A stretch of DNA of 13,978 nucleotides from an uncultured Eubacterium sp. (GTDB taxonomy: Bacteria; Bacillota; Clostridia; Peptostreptococcales; Anaerovoracaceae). How positions within the stretch are numbered: the first letter of the stretch is position 1; each line of letters starts with the position of its first letter. Both the position numbers and the translations under genes were made by a program. The notes beneath the pieces were generated by a model. That model was not told the DNA's origin and ran no database searches. It was given only the letters and a program-made list of their open reading frames with translations. Shown one piece after another: positions 1 to 6,468 of the stretch. The stretch covers positions 1 to 13,978 of the forward strand of contig CANBFZ010000012.1 in assembly GCA_947367725.1 (NCBI GenBank), given 5' to 3'.

Positions 1-178
1 ACTGTTCAAGTTTACCAATATGGACTTTATCAAGTTCAACTTCATGGCAATGATCGCCGTCGCATCCATCCTGATTCTGACCGTTACTGGCCTGGACAGA
101 ATCATTCCACTGTTCGGACTGCCGAAAGAACCGAACGTTAGACTGAAGAAAAAAACTGACAAAGAACATATCGCATAA
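1..178 (+). CDS. C-terminal fragment of an unidentified integral membrane protein
   Basis: The open frame starts at base 2, continues from outside the window and ends at TAA 176-178, giving 58 visible residues. They contain one hydrophobic segment (FMAMIAVASILILTVTGL), then an amphipathic stretch (IIPLFGLPKEPNV) and a short Lys-rich hydrophilic tail ending KEHIA. A last transmembrane helix followed by a basic cytoplasmic tail is typical of permeases or other polytopic membrane proteins. I do not recognise the family from this fragment. A strong terminator follows about 30 bases after the stop, so this is the last gene of a + strand transcription unit convergent with metG. No link to the molybdenum operon can be shown. 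Confidence 0.7.
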   Translation, partial: LFKFTNMDFIKFNFMAMIAVASILILTVTGLDRIIPLFGLPKEPNVRLKKKTDKEHIA

Positions 179-208
179 ACCTATAAGTATAATCCCACAA
201 AAGAAACG

Positions 209-250
209 GCGCAGGCTTTCCCTTAAGAAACCTGCGCTTTTCTTTTCTCT
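209..250 (+). terminator. Rho-independent terminator of the upstream + strand gene
   Basis: GCGCAGG (209-215) pairs with CCTGCGC (231-237), and TTTC (217-220) pairs with GAAA (227-230), leaving one bulged C at 216. The loop is CCTTAA and a T-rich tract (TTTTCTTTTCTCT) follows on the + strand. It lies 31 bases after the stop codon of the membrane protein gene. Confidence 0.9.
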
Positions 251-321
251 ATCAGGTGCAGCACAATTCGTCCATTGCATCTGATTTTCTACTTCGGGAA
301 AAAGCTTTGTTTCCGCCATTT

Positions 322-577
322 CTATGCCGCAAGCCTTGTCATTGGCTGTACCTCATCCGGATTTACACGATTTCTTATCAGCAATCTGTCCAAGAGAAGT
401 CTGCCCCATCCATCAGGCAAACTGCCGTCAAATACGCCGAATACGCCTTCAAAAGGTTCATATTTGGAAAAGTACACTTTCTTTTCCAAGGGCAGACTTA
501 GCGGATGAATGGAAAACCCTTTTGCCAGCCACGCATCTTCATATTGAAAGGCAGTCAAATTTGGATAATATATTCGC
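322..577 (-). pseudogene. Decayed HipA N-terminal (HipS-like) fragment
   Basis: On the minus strand the frame read from about 576 to the TAG at 322-324 encodes about 84 residues resembling the N-terminal coupling subdomain of HipA-family toxins. The recognisable parts are FQYEDAWL, GFSIHPLSLPLE, and the family hallmark FGVFDGSLPDGWGRLLLDRLL, then NPDEVQPMTRLAA. Full HipA kinases are roughly 400 residues. Here a stop follows directly where the family continues, and I find no kinase domain in any frame downstream, where the + strand terminator region begins. A TAG at 577-579 interrupts the frame upstream. The only start is a TTG at 558-556, with no ribosome site. I read it as a remnant. The alternative is a stand-alone HipS-like protein of a HipBST system, but no HipB or HipT partner lies beside it. 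Confidence 0.65.
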
Positions 578-645
578 TATTTCAATCCATGTATTTTTAT
601 ATGAATTCGCAAAATCGTCGTATTTGTATCATGACTTTTCTTTCT

Positions 646-681
646 ACAAAACAGAGAGGCTCTTTCTCAGAACCTCCCTGT
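646..681 (-). terminator. Probable terminator downstream of metG
   Basis: On the minus strand ACAGGGAGGTT (681-671) pairs with AGCCTCTCTGT (661-651), forming 11 pairs, two of them G-U wobbles. G-U pairs here (not available on the + strand) indicate that the hairpin functions in the minus-strand transcript. The 3' tract is short (TTTTGT), so termination may be imperfect. It lies 14 bases past the metG stop. Confidence 0.65.
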
Positions 682-694
682 CTCATTACGTTAT

Positions 695-2620
695 TTAGTC
701 TACCACTACACCGTCTTCGGCTATGGTCGTGACGATTTCACATCTTTCACCGTTTTCCGCGAACATAATCATGCCCTTAGATTCAAGACCCCGCAGCTTG
801 CGCGGTTTCAGGTTGGCAACGATGATGACTTTCTTGCCTACCATTTCCTCCGGGGTAAAGTCTTCCGCAACGCCGGAGATAATCTGGCGGCGTTCTGTTC
901 CCATCTTAATCTGGAAAACCAGAAGCTTGTCAGCCTTCGGGTGCTTCTCTGCCTTTTCGATGAGACCAACGCGAAAATCAATTTTATCAAAATCATCATA
1001 TTCGATTTCCGGCTTTAATTCCAGCGGAATGTTTTCTTCCTCCGGCGCTACGCCTGCTTTCTGCATAGCGTCCAGTTCCTCAAGTTCTTTTTCGATGTCC
1101 AGTCTAGGGAAAATGGCTTCGCCCTTCTTCACCTGTTCCTGATACATCATATCGAACGTAAACGCGTCTTCCCAAACAACATCCGCATACCACAGACCCA
1201 TCTGCTTTCTAATCTTGTCAGAGGTGGTGTGCATAAACGGATGAATCAGAATGGAAATGATACGCAGAGACTCTGCCAGATTGTGCAGGCAGGTATCCAG
1301 TTCCGGCTTCTTCGCTTCATCCTTTGCGAGAATCCACGGTGCTTTTTCGTCGATATATTTATTGGCACGTCGAACCAGTACCCAGATTTCTTCCAGCGCC
1401 ATATTGAATGCGAACTTGTCCATCTGGGCTTCCACCTTAGAAGCCGCGCCGACAGCGATGGCTTTCAGTTCTTTATCGATGCCATCTTCCGTCTTGCTTT
1501 CCGGCACCACGCCGCCGCAGTATTTTTCAATCATGGAAGCGGTTCTGGATACTAGATTTCCAAGGTCGTTGGCAAGGTCATAGTTCATCCGCTTCAGCAT
1601 GACTTCGTTGGTGAAGATGCCGTCCTGGCCAAAGGTATATTCCCGCAGCAGGAAGTATTTCAGCGCATCGATGCCATACCGGTCAATCAGCTTCACAGGA
1701 TCAACCACGTTCCCCTTGGATTTACTCATCTTGCCGCCCTCAAGGAGCAGCCAGCCATGTCCCAACACCTGCTTTGGAATCGGCAGTTCCAGCGACATCA
1801 GCATTGCAGGCCAAATAATGGAGTGAAAACGAACGATTTCTTTTCCGACAAGATGCACGTCAGCCGGCCAATATTTTTCAAAGAGGGCAGGATCATCCGG
1901 ATAACCCAGCGCCGTAATATAGTTGGAAAGCGCATCCAACCAAACGTAGATGACATGCTTTTCATCAATCGGCACCTGAATACCCCAGTCAAAGGTAGAG
2001 CGGGAAATACACAGATCGTCAAGTCCCTGTCTGATAAAACCAAGCATTTCGTTTCTTCTGGTTTCTGGTTCCAAGAAATTGGTATTTTCCAGAAGGTCAA
2101 TCAGCTTGTCCTGGTATTTCGAAAGTTTAAAGAAATAGGCTTCTTCTTTGGCTTTCTGCACCGGTCTTCCGCAGTCCGGACAGCAACCGTCCACAAGCTG
2201 ACTCTCCGTCCAGAAAGATTCGCACGGCGTGCAGTACAGTCCCTCGTACTCGCCTTTATAGATATCGCCTTTTTCGTACATTTTATTGAAAATCGCCTGG
2301 ACCCGCTTCACGTGCCTGTCTTCGGTGGTTCTGATGAAATCATCATAGGAAATTTCCATGGTCTTCCACAATTCCTTGATCCCTGCAACCACACCGTCCA
2401 CGTACGCCTGCGGGCTGACGCCCTTTTCCTCTGCAATGGTCTGGATCTTCTGTCCATGCTCATCTGTACCTGTCAGAAAACGCACATCATAGCCAGAAAG
2501 TCTCTTGAATCTGGCCATGGCGTCTGCCATCACAGTACAATATGTGTGTCCTATATGAAGGTTTGAACTCGGATAATAGATTGGGGTCGTAATGTAATAA
2601 GTTCCCTTTTTCTCAGTCAT
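695..2620 (-). CDS. metG: Methionyl-tRNA synthetase
   Basis: Class I aminoacyl-tRNA synthetase that charges tRNA-Met in the cytoplasm. From the chosen start (641 residues) the HIGH motif is at residues 22-25 (LHIGHTY), the zinc-binding cysteine pairs at 130/133 and 147/150, and the KMSKS loop at 297-301 (GGKMSKSKGN). An anticodon-binding helical domain follows. A C-terminal EMAP-II/tRNA-binding OB fold occupies about residues 537-641 (DKIDFRVG, HPKADKLLV, SGVAEDF, NLKPRKLRG). The length is normal for bacterial MetRS with the C-terminal dimerising domain. An ATG exists at 2629, but the AAAGGA ribosome site abuts it. The ATG at 2620-2618 has that site at a normal spacing of about 8 bases, so it is the better start. 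It has its own promoter and terminator, and is a housekeeping gene unrelated to the neighbouring operon. Confidence 0.98.
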   Translation of the reverse strand: MTEKKGTYYITTPIYYPSSNLHIGHTYCTVMADAMARFKRLSGYDVRFLTGTDEHGQKIQTIAEEKGVSPQAYVDGVVAGIKELWKTMEISYDDFIRTTEDRHVKRVQAIFNKMYEKGDIYKGEYEGLYCTPCESFWTESQLVDGCCPDCGRPVQKAKEEAYFFKLSKYQDKLIDLLENTNFLEPETRRNEMLGFIRQGLDDLCISRSTFDWGIQVPIDEKHVIYVWLDALSNYITALGYPDDPALFEKYWPADVHLVGKEIVRFHSIIWPAMLMSLELPIPKQVLGHGWLLLEGGKMSKSKGNVVDPVKLIDRYGIDALKYFLLREYTFGQDGIFTNEVMLKRMNYDLANDLGNLVSRTASMIEKYCGGVVPESKTEDGIDKELKAIAVGAASKVEAQMDKFAFNMALEEIWVLVRRANKYIDEKAPWILAKDEAKKPELDTCLHNLAESLRIISILIHPFMHTTSDKIRKQMGLWYADVVWEDAFTFDMMYQEQVKKGEAIFPRLDIEKELEELDAMQKAGVAPEEENIPLELKPEIEYDDFDKIDFRVGLIEKAEKHPKADKLLVFQIKMGTERRQIISGVAEDFTPEEMVGKKVIIVANLKPRKLRGLESKGMIMFAENGERCEIVTTIAEDGVVVD

Positions 2621-2676
2621 GTTAATCATTCCTTTCGTCTCCTGCGCCGAATGAGGCGAGGCAGTTTCTGTCTTTT

Positions 2677-2706
2677 AGAATACCACAGAAAGGCAGGATT
2701 AGTCAA
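2677..2706 (-). promoter_or_regulatory. Sigma-A type promoter of metG
   Basis: On the minus strand, TTGACT (2706-2701) and TATTCT (2682-2677) are separated by 18 bases, with TGG directly before the -10 (extended -10). Predicted transcription starts near 2670, about 50 bases upstream of the preferred ATG. That leaves no room for a T-box leader. Confidence 0.7.
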
Positions 2707-2800
2707 TAAAAGGAAAGAAAGTCGTTACGGCGAGCCCATGAAAATCCGCAGAATTACTGTGTAATATCGATTCCAACACAATCTGTCCAATTTTGCGCGT

Positions 2801-2845
2801 AAAGTGTCATTTTTCCAAAAACACAAATTTAAAATCGGACACTTT
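2801..2845. repeat. Inverted repeat AAAGTGTC/GACACTTT in the metG-mocA intergenic region
   Basis: AAAGTGTC (2801-2808) and GACACTTT (2838-2845) are perfect 8-base complements. Continuing inward, ATTTT pairs with AAAAT across a 2-base bulge. A third GTGTCA copy lies at 2866-2871. There is no U-tract, so this is not a standard terminator. It could be an operator pair, the remains of mobile-element ends, or a chance structure in AT-rich DNA. Confidence 0.45.
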
Positions 2846-2984
2846 ATCTTGATTTTTTGCCACAATGTGTCAGAGCGATAGGTTCCGGCACAAATTTCTT
2901 GCTTTCATGGGGTTGCTGTGTGAAATTCCATCCGTAAATCCTTTGGTTTGGATTTCTCAGCCAGGGGCTGTACGCACTTCAGTT

Positions 2985-3000
2985 TTTATTATATAATAAA
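2985..3000 (+). promoter_or_regulatory. Probable -10 region of mocA inside a 16-bp palindrome
   Basis: A consensus TATAAT occurs at 2992-2997, 33 bases before the mocA ATG. The surrounding TTTATTATATAATAAA (2985-3000) is a perfect 16-bp palindrome. The hexamer 17 bases upstream (TGTACG, 2969-2974) matches TTGACA poorly. Activator dependence, or a different promoter, is therefore possible. Confidence 0.45.
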
Positions 3001-3029
3001 GAAAACGTCAGAGAGGAGAAACGGAGCAT

Positions 3030-3614
3030 ATGAAAGCCCTGCATCTTTCCGCTATCATTTTGGCTTCCGGTCATGCCAGACGGTTCGGCGAAAACAAGCT
3101 GCTTCATCCCGTGAACGGCAAACCGATGATTGAACACTTATTTGCCTCCATCCCTGCCGGTCTGTTTCAGCAGGTCATCGTCGTATCCATCTACGATGAG
3201 GTTCTAACGATCGCTAAAAAATATGGCTATTTGGCAGTACACAATGAAGATCCCACTGGTGACATGGCCAAAACCATCACCTTGGGCGTAGAGAAGCTCG
3301 ACGGGCTTTGCAGCGGGTGCATGTGTTTCGTCTCGGATCAGCCCTGGCTCACATCTGAAACCATCGAAGCGCTGGCTGCGCAATTCAGAAAAGAGCCTGA
3401 AAAAATCCATATTCCTCGGTGCGAAAGCAAGCAAGGCAATCCTGTCATCTTTCCTTCCCGATTTTTCACGGAACTTCGTACGCTGCCGTCTGGCCACGGC
3501 GGAAAATACCTATGCAAAAAATATCCTGAAGCAATCTCCTTTCTATCGATCACCAATCCTATGGAATTAAAAGACATCGATCAAAAAACAGATTTACCTG
3601 CTGCATCCAAATAA
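3030..3614 (+). CDS. mocA: MocA-type molybdenum cofactor cytidylyltransferase
   Basis: Nucleotidyltransferase of the MobA/MocA family, predicted to transfer CMP from CTP to molybdopterin-Mo, giving the cytosine dinucleotide cofactor used by many bacterial xanthine-dehydrogenase-family enzymes. The 194-residue length matches MocA (about 190-200). The N-terminal nucleotide loop is ILASGHARRFGENKLL (about residues 10-25), followed by GKPMIEHL, a metal-site motif DQPWLTSETIEAL (about 108-120), GNPVIFPSRFF and a GHGGKYLC loop, the MocA-type C-terminal half. Ribosome sites AGGAG (3014-3018) and GGAG (3023-3026) precede the ATG. The gene converges on the operon encoding such an enzyme and a likely molybdate importer, which supports the assignment. 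The exact nucleotide (CTP versus GTP) is family inference. The usual C-terminal DIDTPED is diverged to DIDQKTDL. Confidence 0.85.
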   Translation: MKALHLSAIILASGHARRFGENKLLHPVNGKPMIEHLFASIPAGLFQQVIVVSIYDEVLTIAKKYGYLAVHNEDPTGDMAKTITLGVEKLDGLCSGCMCFVSDQPWLTSETIEALAAQFRKEPEKIHIPRCESKQGNPVIFPSRFFTELRTLPSGHGGKYLCKKYPEAISFLSITNPMELKDIDQKTDLPAASK

Positions 3615-3645
3615 CAAGCCGGGCGCAAATGGCCCGGCTTGTTAT
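3611..3645. terminator. Bidirectional hairpin between mocA and the ABC ATPase gene
   Basis: ATAACAAGCCGGGC (3611-3624) and GCCCGGCTTGTTAT (3632-3645) form a perfect 14-bp stem with a 7-base loop. The mocA stop (TAA 3612-3614) and the ATPase stop (complement of 3642-3644) both lie inside the stem. Distal T-tracts are short on both strands (CTTTG to the right; TTTGG to the left). It is placed as a shared terminator for convergent genes, but its efficiency is uncertain. Confidence 0.75.
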
Positions 3646-4409
3646 CTTTGATAGCCAATATAAAATGCGTCCGCCCGCTTAAATACGTTAACCCCAGGAA
3701 AAACCTGCCGCAGATTACCCTCCATTTCCGCAGCTGACACTTCCGCTGTCTTCATTTCCGCGCAGACCTTTCCTTCCTTCAGCAAATATACACTGTCACA
3801 ATACGATAACGCCAGCTGCGGATCGTGCAGCACAAGCAGCGCGCCCAGATGTTCCTCCCTGGCTAACTTGTGCAGTACCCCCATGAGATGATACCGGTTA
3901 TTGACATCCAGGGCGCTGTCCGGTTCATCAAAAAGGAGCAGAGGCGCCCCCTGTACCATTGCTCTGGCAATCATCACCATCTGCTTTTCTCCCTCGCTCA
4001 AGTACATATAATTTGACGCTGCTAAGTGAGACAAATGCAGATAATCTAACGCCGCCTGGGCTTTACGCACATGGTATGCCGACGGCGTCTGTCCAAGCGA
4101 CAACGCGGGATTTACCCCCATCAAAACCAGATCCAGCACACCTGTATCAAAATACACGCCGAACCTTTGGGGAAGATATGCCGTCAGCTTTGCTCGCTGC
4201 TTTGCAGAAAGGTTTTGTATAGGATTTCCCGCAATTAAAATTTGTCCCGCCTGCGGCTGTTCCATACCGCCAATCAGTTTCAAAAGCGTTGATTTTCCAG
4301 AACCGTTCTCCCCCAGCAGCGCACAGAGCGTTCCTGCTTCCACTTGTAAAGAAACGCTGTCCAACACCTTTTTTCGTCTGTAGGAAAACGTTAAATCTTC
4401 TATACTCAG
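3642..4409 (-). CDS. ABC transporter ATPase, FecE/BtuD/MolC-type
   Basis: ATP-binding subunit predicted to energise the adjacent permease at the inner face of the membrane. It has Walker A GENGSGKST (about residues 33-41), Q-loop LPQRFG, a signature with Glu in place of the usual second Gly (LSEGEKQ versus LSGGQ), Walker B LLLFDEPDSALD and the H-loop in LVLHDP. The first GTG (4367) would cut off the conserved N-terminal strand. The frame is open further upstream and reads SIEDLTFSYRRKKVL, including the A-loop tyrosine that stacks on adenine. I therefore place the start at the CTG 4409-4407, which overlaps the permease TGA (CTGA) and follows GGAG by 6 bases. An ATT at 4415 is an alternative. 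There is no ATG or TTG start in this interval. The gene is the last in the operon, and the substrate is inferred from context as molybdate or tungstate. Confidence 0.9.
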   Translation of the reverse strand: MSIEDLTFSYRRKKVLDSVSLQVEAGTLCALLGENGSGKSTLLKLIGGMEQPQAGQILIAGNPIQNLSAKQRAKLTAYLPQRFGVYFDTGVLDLVLMGVNPALSLGQTPSAYHVRKAQAALDYLHLSHLAASNYMYLSEGEKQMVMIARAMVQGAPLLLFDEPDSALDVNNRYHLMGVLHKLAREEHLGALLVLHDPQLALSYCDSVYLLKEGKVCAEMKTAEVSAAEMEGNLRQVFPGVNVFKRADAFYIGYQR

Positions 4410-5413
4410 TAAAATCTCCAGTCCCTCCTTTTTATCATCAGCAAGACTAAAAACGATGCGCCAAGCAGAGAAGTCAAAATGCTAATCGGAATTTCAATAT
4501 CTAAAAATCCCCGCGATGCGCAGTCTGCCAAAATCATCAGATTCCCACCTAATATGCAGGTCAGCGCTGCCGTCTTCAGATTACTTTTTTGAGTAAGCAT
4601 TCTTGCAGCATGAGGCGCAACCAATCCGATAAAGGTAATCCGTCCCGTAACCGATACAATGGAGGCGACGATCATGGTCGTCGCCACGAGAATCAAGGTT
4701 CGCGTCCATGAAACGCGCACACCCAATGCAGCCGCCTCTTCATTAGATAATCCCAGGATTGTAATCTGATAACGAACGAAAAACAGCGCCGCCATACCAG
4801 CCGAAAAGAAAGGCAATACCCACAAAACCTTAGAAAATGTAATTGCAGAAAGACCTCCCATAGACCAAAATTCCAAAGGCGCCAGTTCTCGATTGGGATC
4901 GGCAAACAACTTCAGCACCATGATGACAGCTTCCGCCATAGCACTGACTACAATGCCGGAAAGCACAATAGACGCCAGTGAATTCTTATGTCCATTTTTC
5001 GAAAAAAACAGAACCAGCAGCACTGCACCTATTCCCCCAAGAAACGCATAAATCGGCACAAGGACAGAACCTGCACCCATAAGCACAATACCCACGGCGG
5101 CGCCTGCGTTTGCGCCGCTAGCCACACCGATCAAATCAGGAGACGCCAGGATGTTTTTAAACAGAAGCTGATAAATATAGCCTGCCAGGCTTAAGCCTAC
5201 GCCCGCCATAAGCGCCATCAAAGTGCGCGGCAGCCGCAGCTTCATAAAAACGTCATAGGTAACATCGGCAACTTCTTCTCCTCTGCCAGTCAAAATCTTG
5301 ACGATCTCCTGCAGTGCAATGGGATATTTTCCAGTCAGCAGAGATAGCCCAATCAGACACAGTAAGACGAGCCCCAAAATACAGATTAAATAATTTTCTT
5401 GTTTTTTATTCAC
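4406..5413 (-). CDS. FecCD/BtuC-family ABC permease, likely molybdate/tungstate (MolB-like)
   Basis: Polytopic permease of 335 residues, the usual size of BtuC/FecCD/MolB subunits, with about ten hydrophobic segments. Family features are RLPRTLMALMAG (about 60-71), GYIYQLLFKN-LASPDLIGVASGANAG, the cytoplasmic EEAAALGVRV region that contacts the ATPase, TFIGLVAPHAARML (about 264-277), and the C-terminal EIPISILTSLLGASFLVLL. Translation begins at GTG 5413-5411, which overlaps the stop of the binding-protein gene (GTGA), and the gene ends in an overlap with the ATPase start. All three are therefore translationally coupled. The family carries siderophores, haem, cobalamin and, in the H. influenzae MolBCA system, molybdate/tungstate. 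The position behind a molybdenum hydroxylase makes molybdate the leading guess, but sequence alone does not prove this. Confidence 0.92.
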   Translation of the reverse strand: MNKKQENYLICILGLVLLCLIGLSLLTGKYPIALQEIVKILTGRGEEVADVTYDVFMKLRLPRTLMALMAGVGLSLAGYIYQLLFKNILASPDLIGVASGANAGAAVGIVLMGAGSVLVPIYAFLGGIGAVLLVLFFSKNGHKNSLASIVLSGIVVSAMAEAVIMVLKLFADPNRELAPLEFWSMGGLSAITFSKVLWVLPFFSAGMAALFFVRYQITILGLSNEEAAALGVRVSWTRTLILVATTMIVASIVSVTGRITFIGLVAPHAARMLTQKSNLKTAALTCILGGNLMILADCASRGFLDIEIPISILTSLLGASFLVLLMIKRRDWRFY

Positions 5414-6468
5414 GACAGTGTTATAAGCGCCTTATCGGCTTCGAATCCATAAAATCGCTGATAAAAATCTACGATATCCGCTCTAAGTCCTTCCAGACTA
5501 TATGCATCAGGATGCAGTGCAGCAAAGAGCCACAGCTTTCCAAGAGCGCCCGACGGAACAGGAGAATCCCAAGCCTCAAAGTCAGACGGCATGGTCAGCA
5601 CGCGCCCCTCCTTTACCGCCGTCAACTGGGCAAGCGCAGGTACTGCGCACAGTTCCTCTGCCGTATAGCTGGCTTCAGGCACGATCACGATATAGTCAGG
5701 ATTCCATGCGAGAAGCTGTTCATAAGAAACGCCAACCCAGCTGTCACCGTTTATTTCGGCTGCAGCATTTTCTCCCTTGGCTGCCTCAATGAGGGTATTC
5801 TGATACATATCTTTCGGACAGGTTCTAAGCATATCACTGTTGCCCGCCAGATATACAACCGGCGCGTCAACCCCTTCTCCTTTCTCCTGAAGCGTCTCAT
5901 CTATAGCTGTATAGTAAGTCAGCAGGGCTTCGCCTCTGTCACTTTCTCCCACTGCAGCAGCGATGATGCGGATGGCTTCCTCTAACTGCTGATCGTCTTC
6001 CGGACTGATCAGTACAACGGGAATCCCCATTTCCTCTAGTGCCCGCGCTGGCTCCTGCAGTTTTTTGGGTAAAATCACCAAATCCGGTTTTAACGCAATA
6101 CATGCCTCTAAATTAAAATCCTTTGCAGAGCCGGTATTCGGCAAGTCGATCAGTTCCGGAGCGGCAAGGGCATAAAGATTTCGTTCCTTGGCCTTAGCTT
6201 CAATGCCTACCAGCCGCTCCTTGCAGTCGAGGGTTAGCAGGATGGAGGTAGAAATATAATAACCGCTTACGATTTTCACAGGCCGATTTTCGATTTTTAC
6301 CTGACGACCCGCCTGATCGGTTACAGTTACTGCTTCCCAGGAAGCGTTCTCTTCTTGCGGCGCAGTCTCCTCCGCCCCGCAAGCTACTGCTGCAATCATC
6401 ATTGAGAAAACGAGCAGCAATACGAAGAATTTCTGAAGTCTCACATTCTGATTTTTCATATGCATCAT
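5410..6468 (-). CDS. ABC transporter substrate-binding lipoprotein (PF01497 type, MolA-like)
   Basis: Extracellular binding protein of the TroA/BtuF helical-backbone class, 352 residues. It has a basic N-terminus, a hydrophobic stretch (FFVLLLVFSMMIAA) and a lipobox AVAC with Cys30, so it should be lipid-anchored after cleavage. The mature part begins with VTVTDQAGRQVKIENRPVKIV and contains the family pattern FNLEACIALKPDLVILPKK, IPVVLISPEDD, then YEQLLAWNPDYIVIV in the second lobe. AGGA lies 4 bases before ATG 6468. ATG 6465 is also possible. The start abuts the stop of the hydroxylase large subunit (TAG 6471-6469), so they share an mRNA. Overlap of its stop with the permease start completes a three-gene importer. 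The bound ligand (molybdate, tungstate, iron chelate or cobalamin) is inferred only from genomic context. Confidence 0.9.
   Translation of the reverse strand: MMHMKNQNVRLQKFFVLLLVFSMMIAAVACGAEETAPQEENASWEAVTVTDQAGRQVKIENRPVKIVSGYYISTSILLTLDCKERLVGIEAKAKERNLYALAAPELIDLPNTGSAKDFNLEACIALKPDLVILPKKLQEPARALEEMGIPVVLISPEDDQQLEEAIRIIAAAVGESDRGEALLTYYTAIDETLQEKGEGVDAPVVYLAGNSDMLRTCPKDMYQNTLIEAAKGENAAAEINGDSWVGVSYEQLLAWNPDYIVIVPEASYTAEELCAVPALAQLTAVKEGRVLTMPSDFEAWDSPVPSGALGKLWLFAALHPDAYSLEGLRADIVDFYQRFYGFEADKALITLS

Larger units (their letters stand above)
179..694. other. Region without intact gene between the membrane protein gene and metG
   Basis: Apart from the + strand terminator (209-250), the HipA-like remnant (322-577) and the metG terminator (648-681), I see no convincing gene here. 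The overlapping + strand open frames between 256 and 732 have no credible protein composition and no ribosome sites. The region looks like a degraded accessory insertion between two conserved loci. Confidence 0.5.
2707..3029. other. Intergenic region between metG and mocA with repeats
   Basis: No protein-coding gene is supported in this stretch. It contains several inverted repeats (AAAGTGTC/GACACTTT at 2801-2845; AAATCC/GGATTT at 2936-2955; a 16-bp palindrome at 2985-3000). It also has a repeated TTTTGC-N6/7-GTGTCA pattern at 2792-2809 and 2854-2871. The mocA promoter and ribosome site occupy the right end, and the metG promoter lies just to its left. Confidence 0.5.

Noticed and set aside
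1757..2566. Long + strand open frame opposite metG (269 codons)
   Set aside because: It lies wholly antisense to the unambiguous metG reading frame and has no recognisable domain or ribosome site. It is a shadow frame.
2630..2706. Possible T-box leader upstream of metG
   Set aside because: The promoter at 2677-2706 leaves only about 50 bases of leader, too short for a T-box, and no T-box consensus or antiterminator was visible.
5314..5985. + strand open frame of 223 codons opposite the binding-protein and permease genes
   Set aside because: It is antisense to two well-supported, overlapping genes, and its composition is Cys/Arg/Ser-rich and unlike a real protein.
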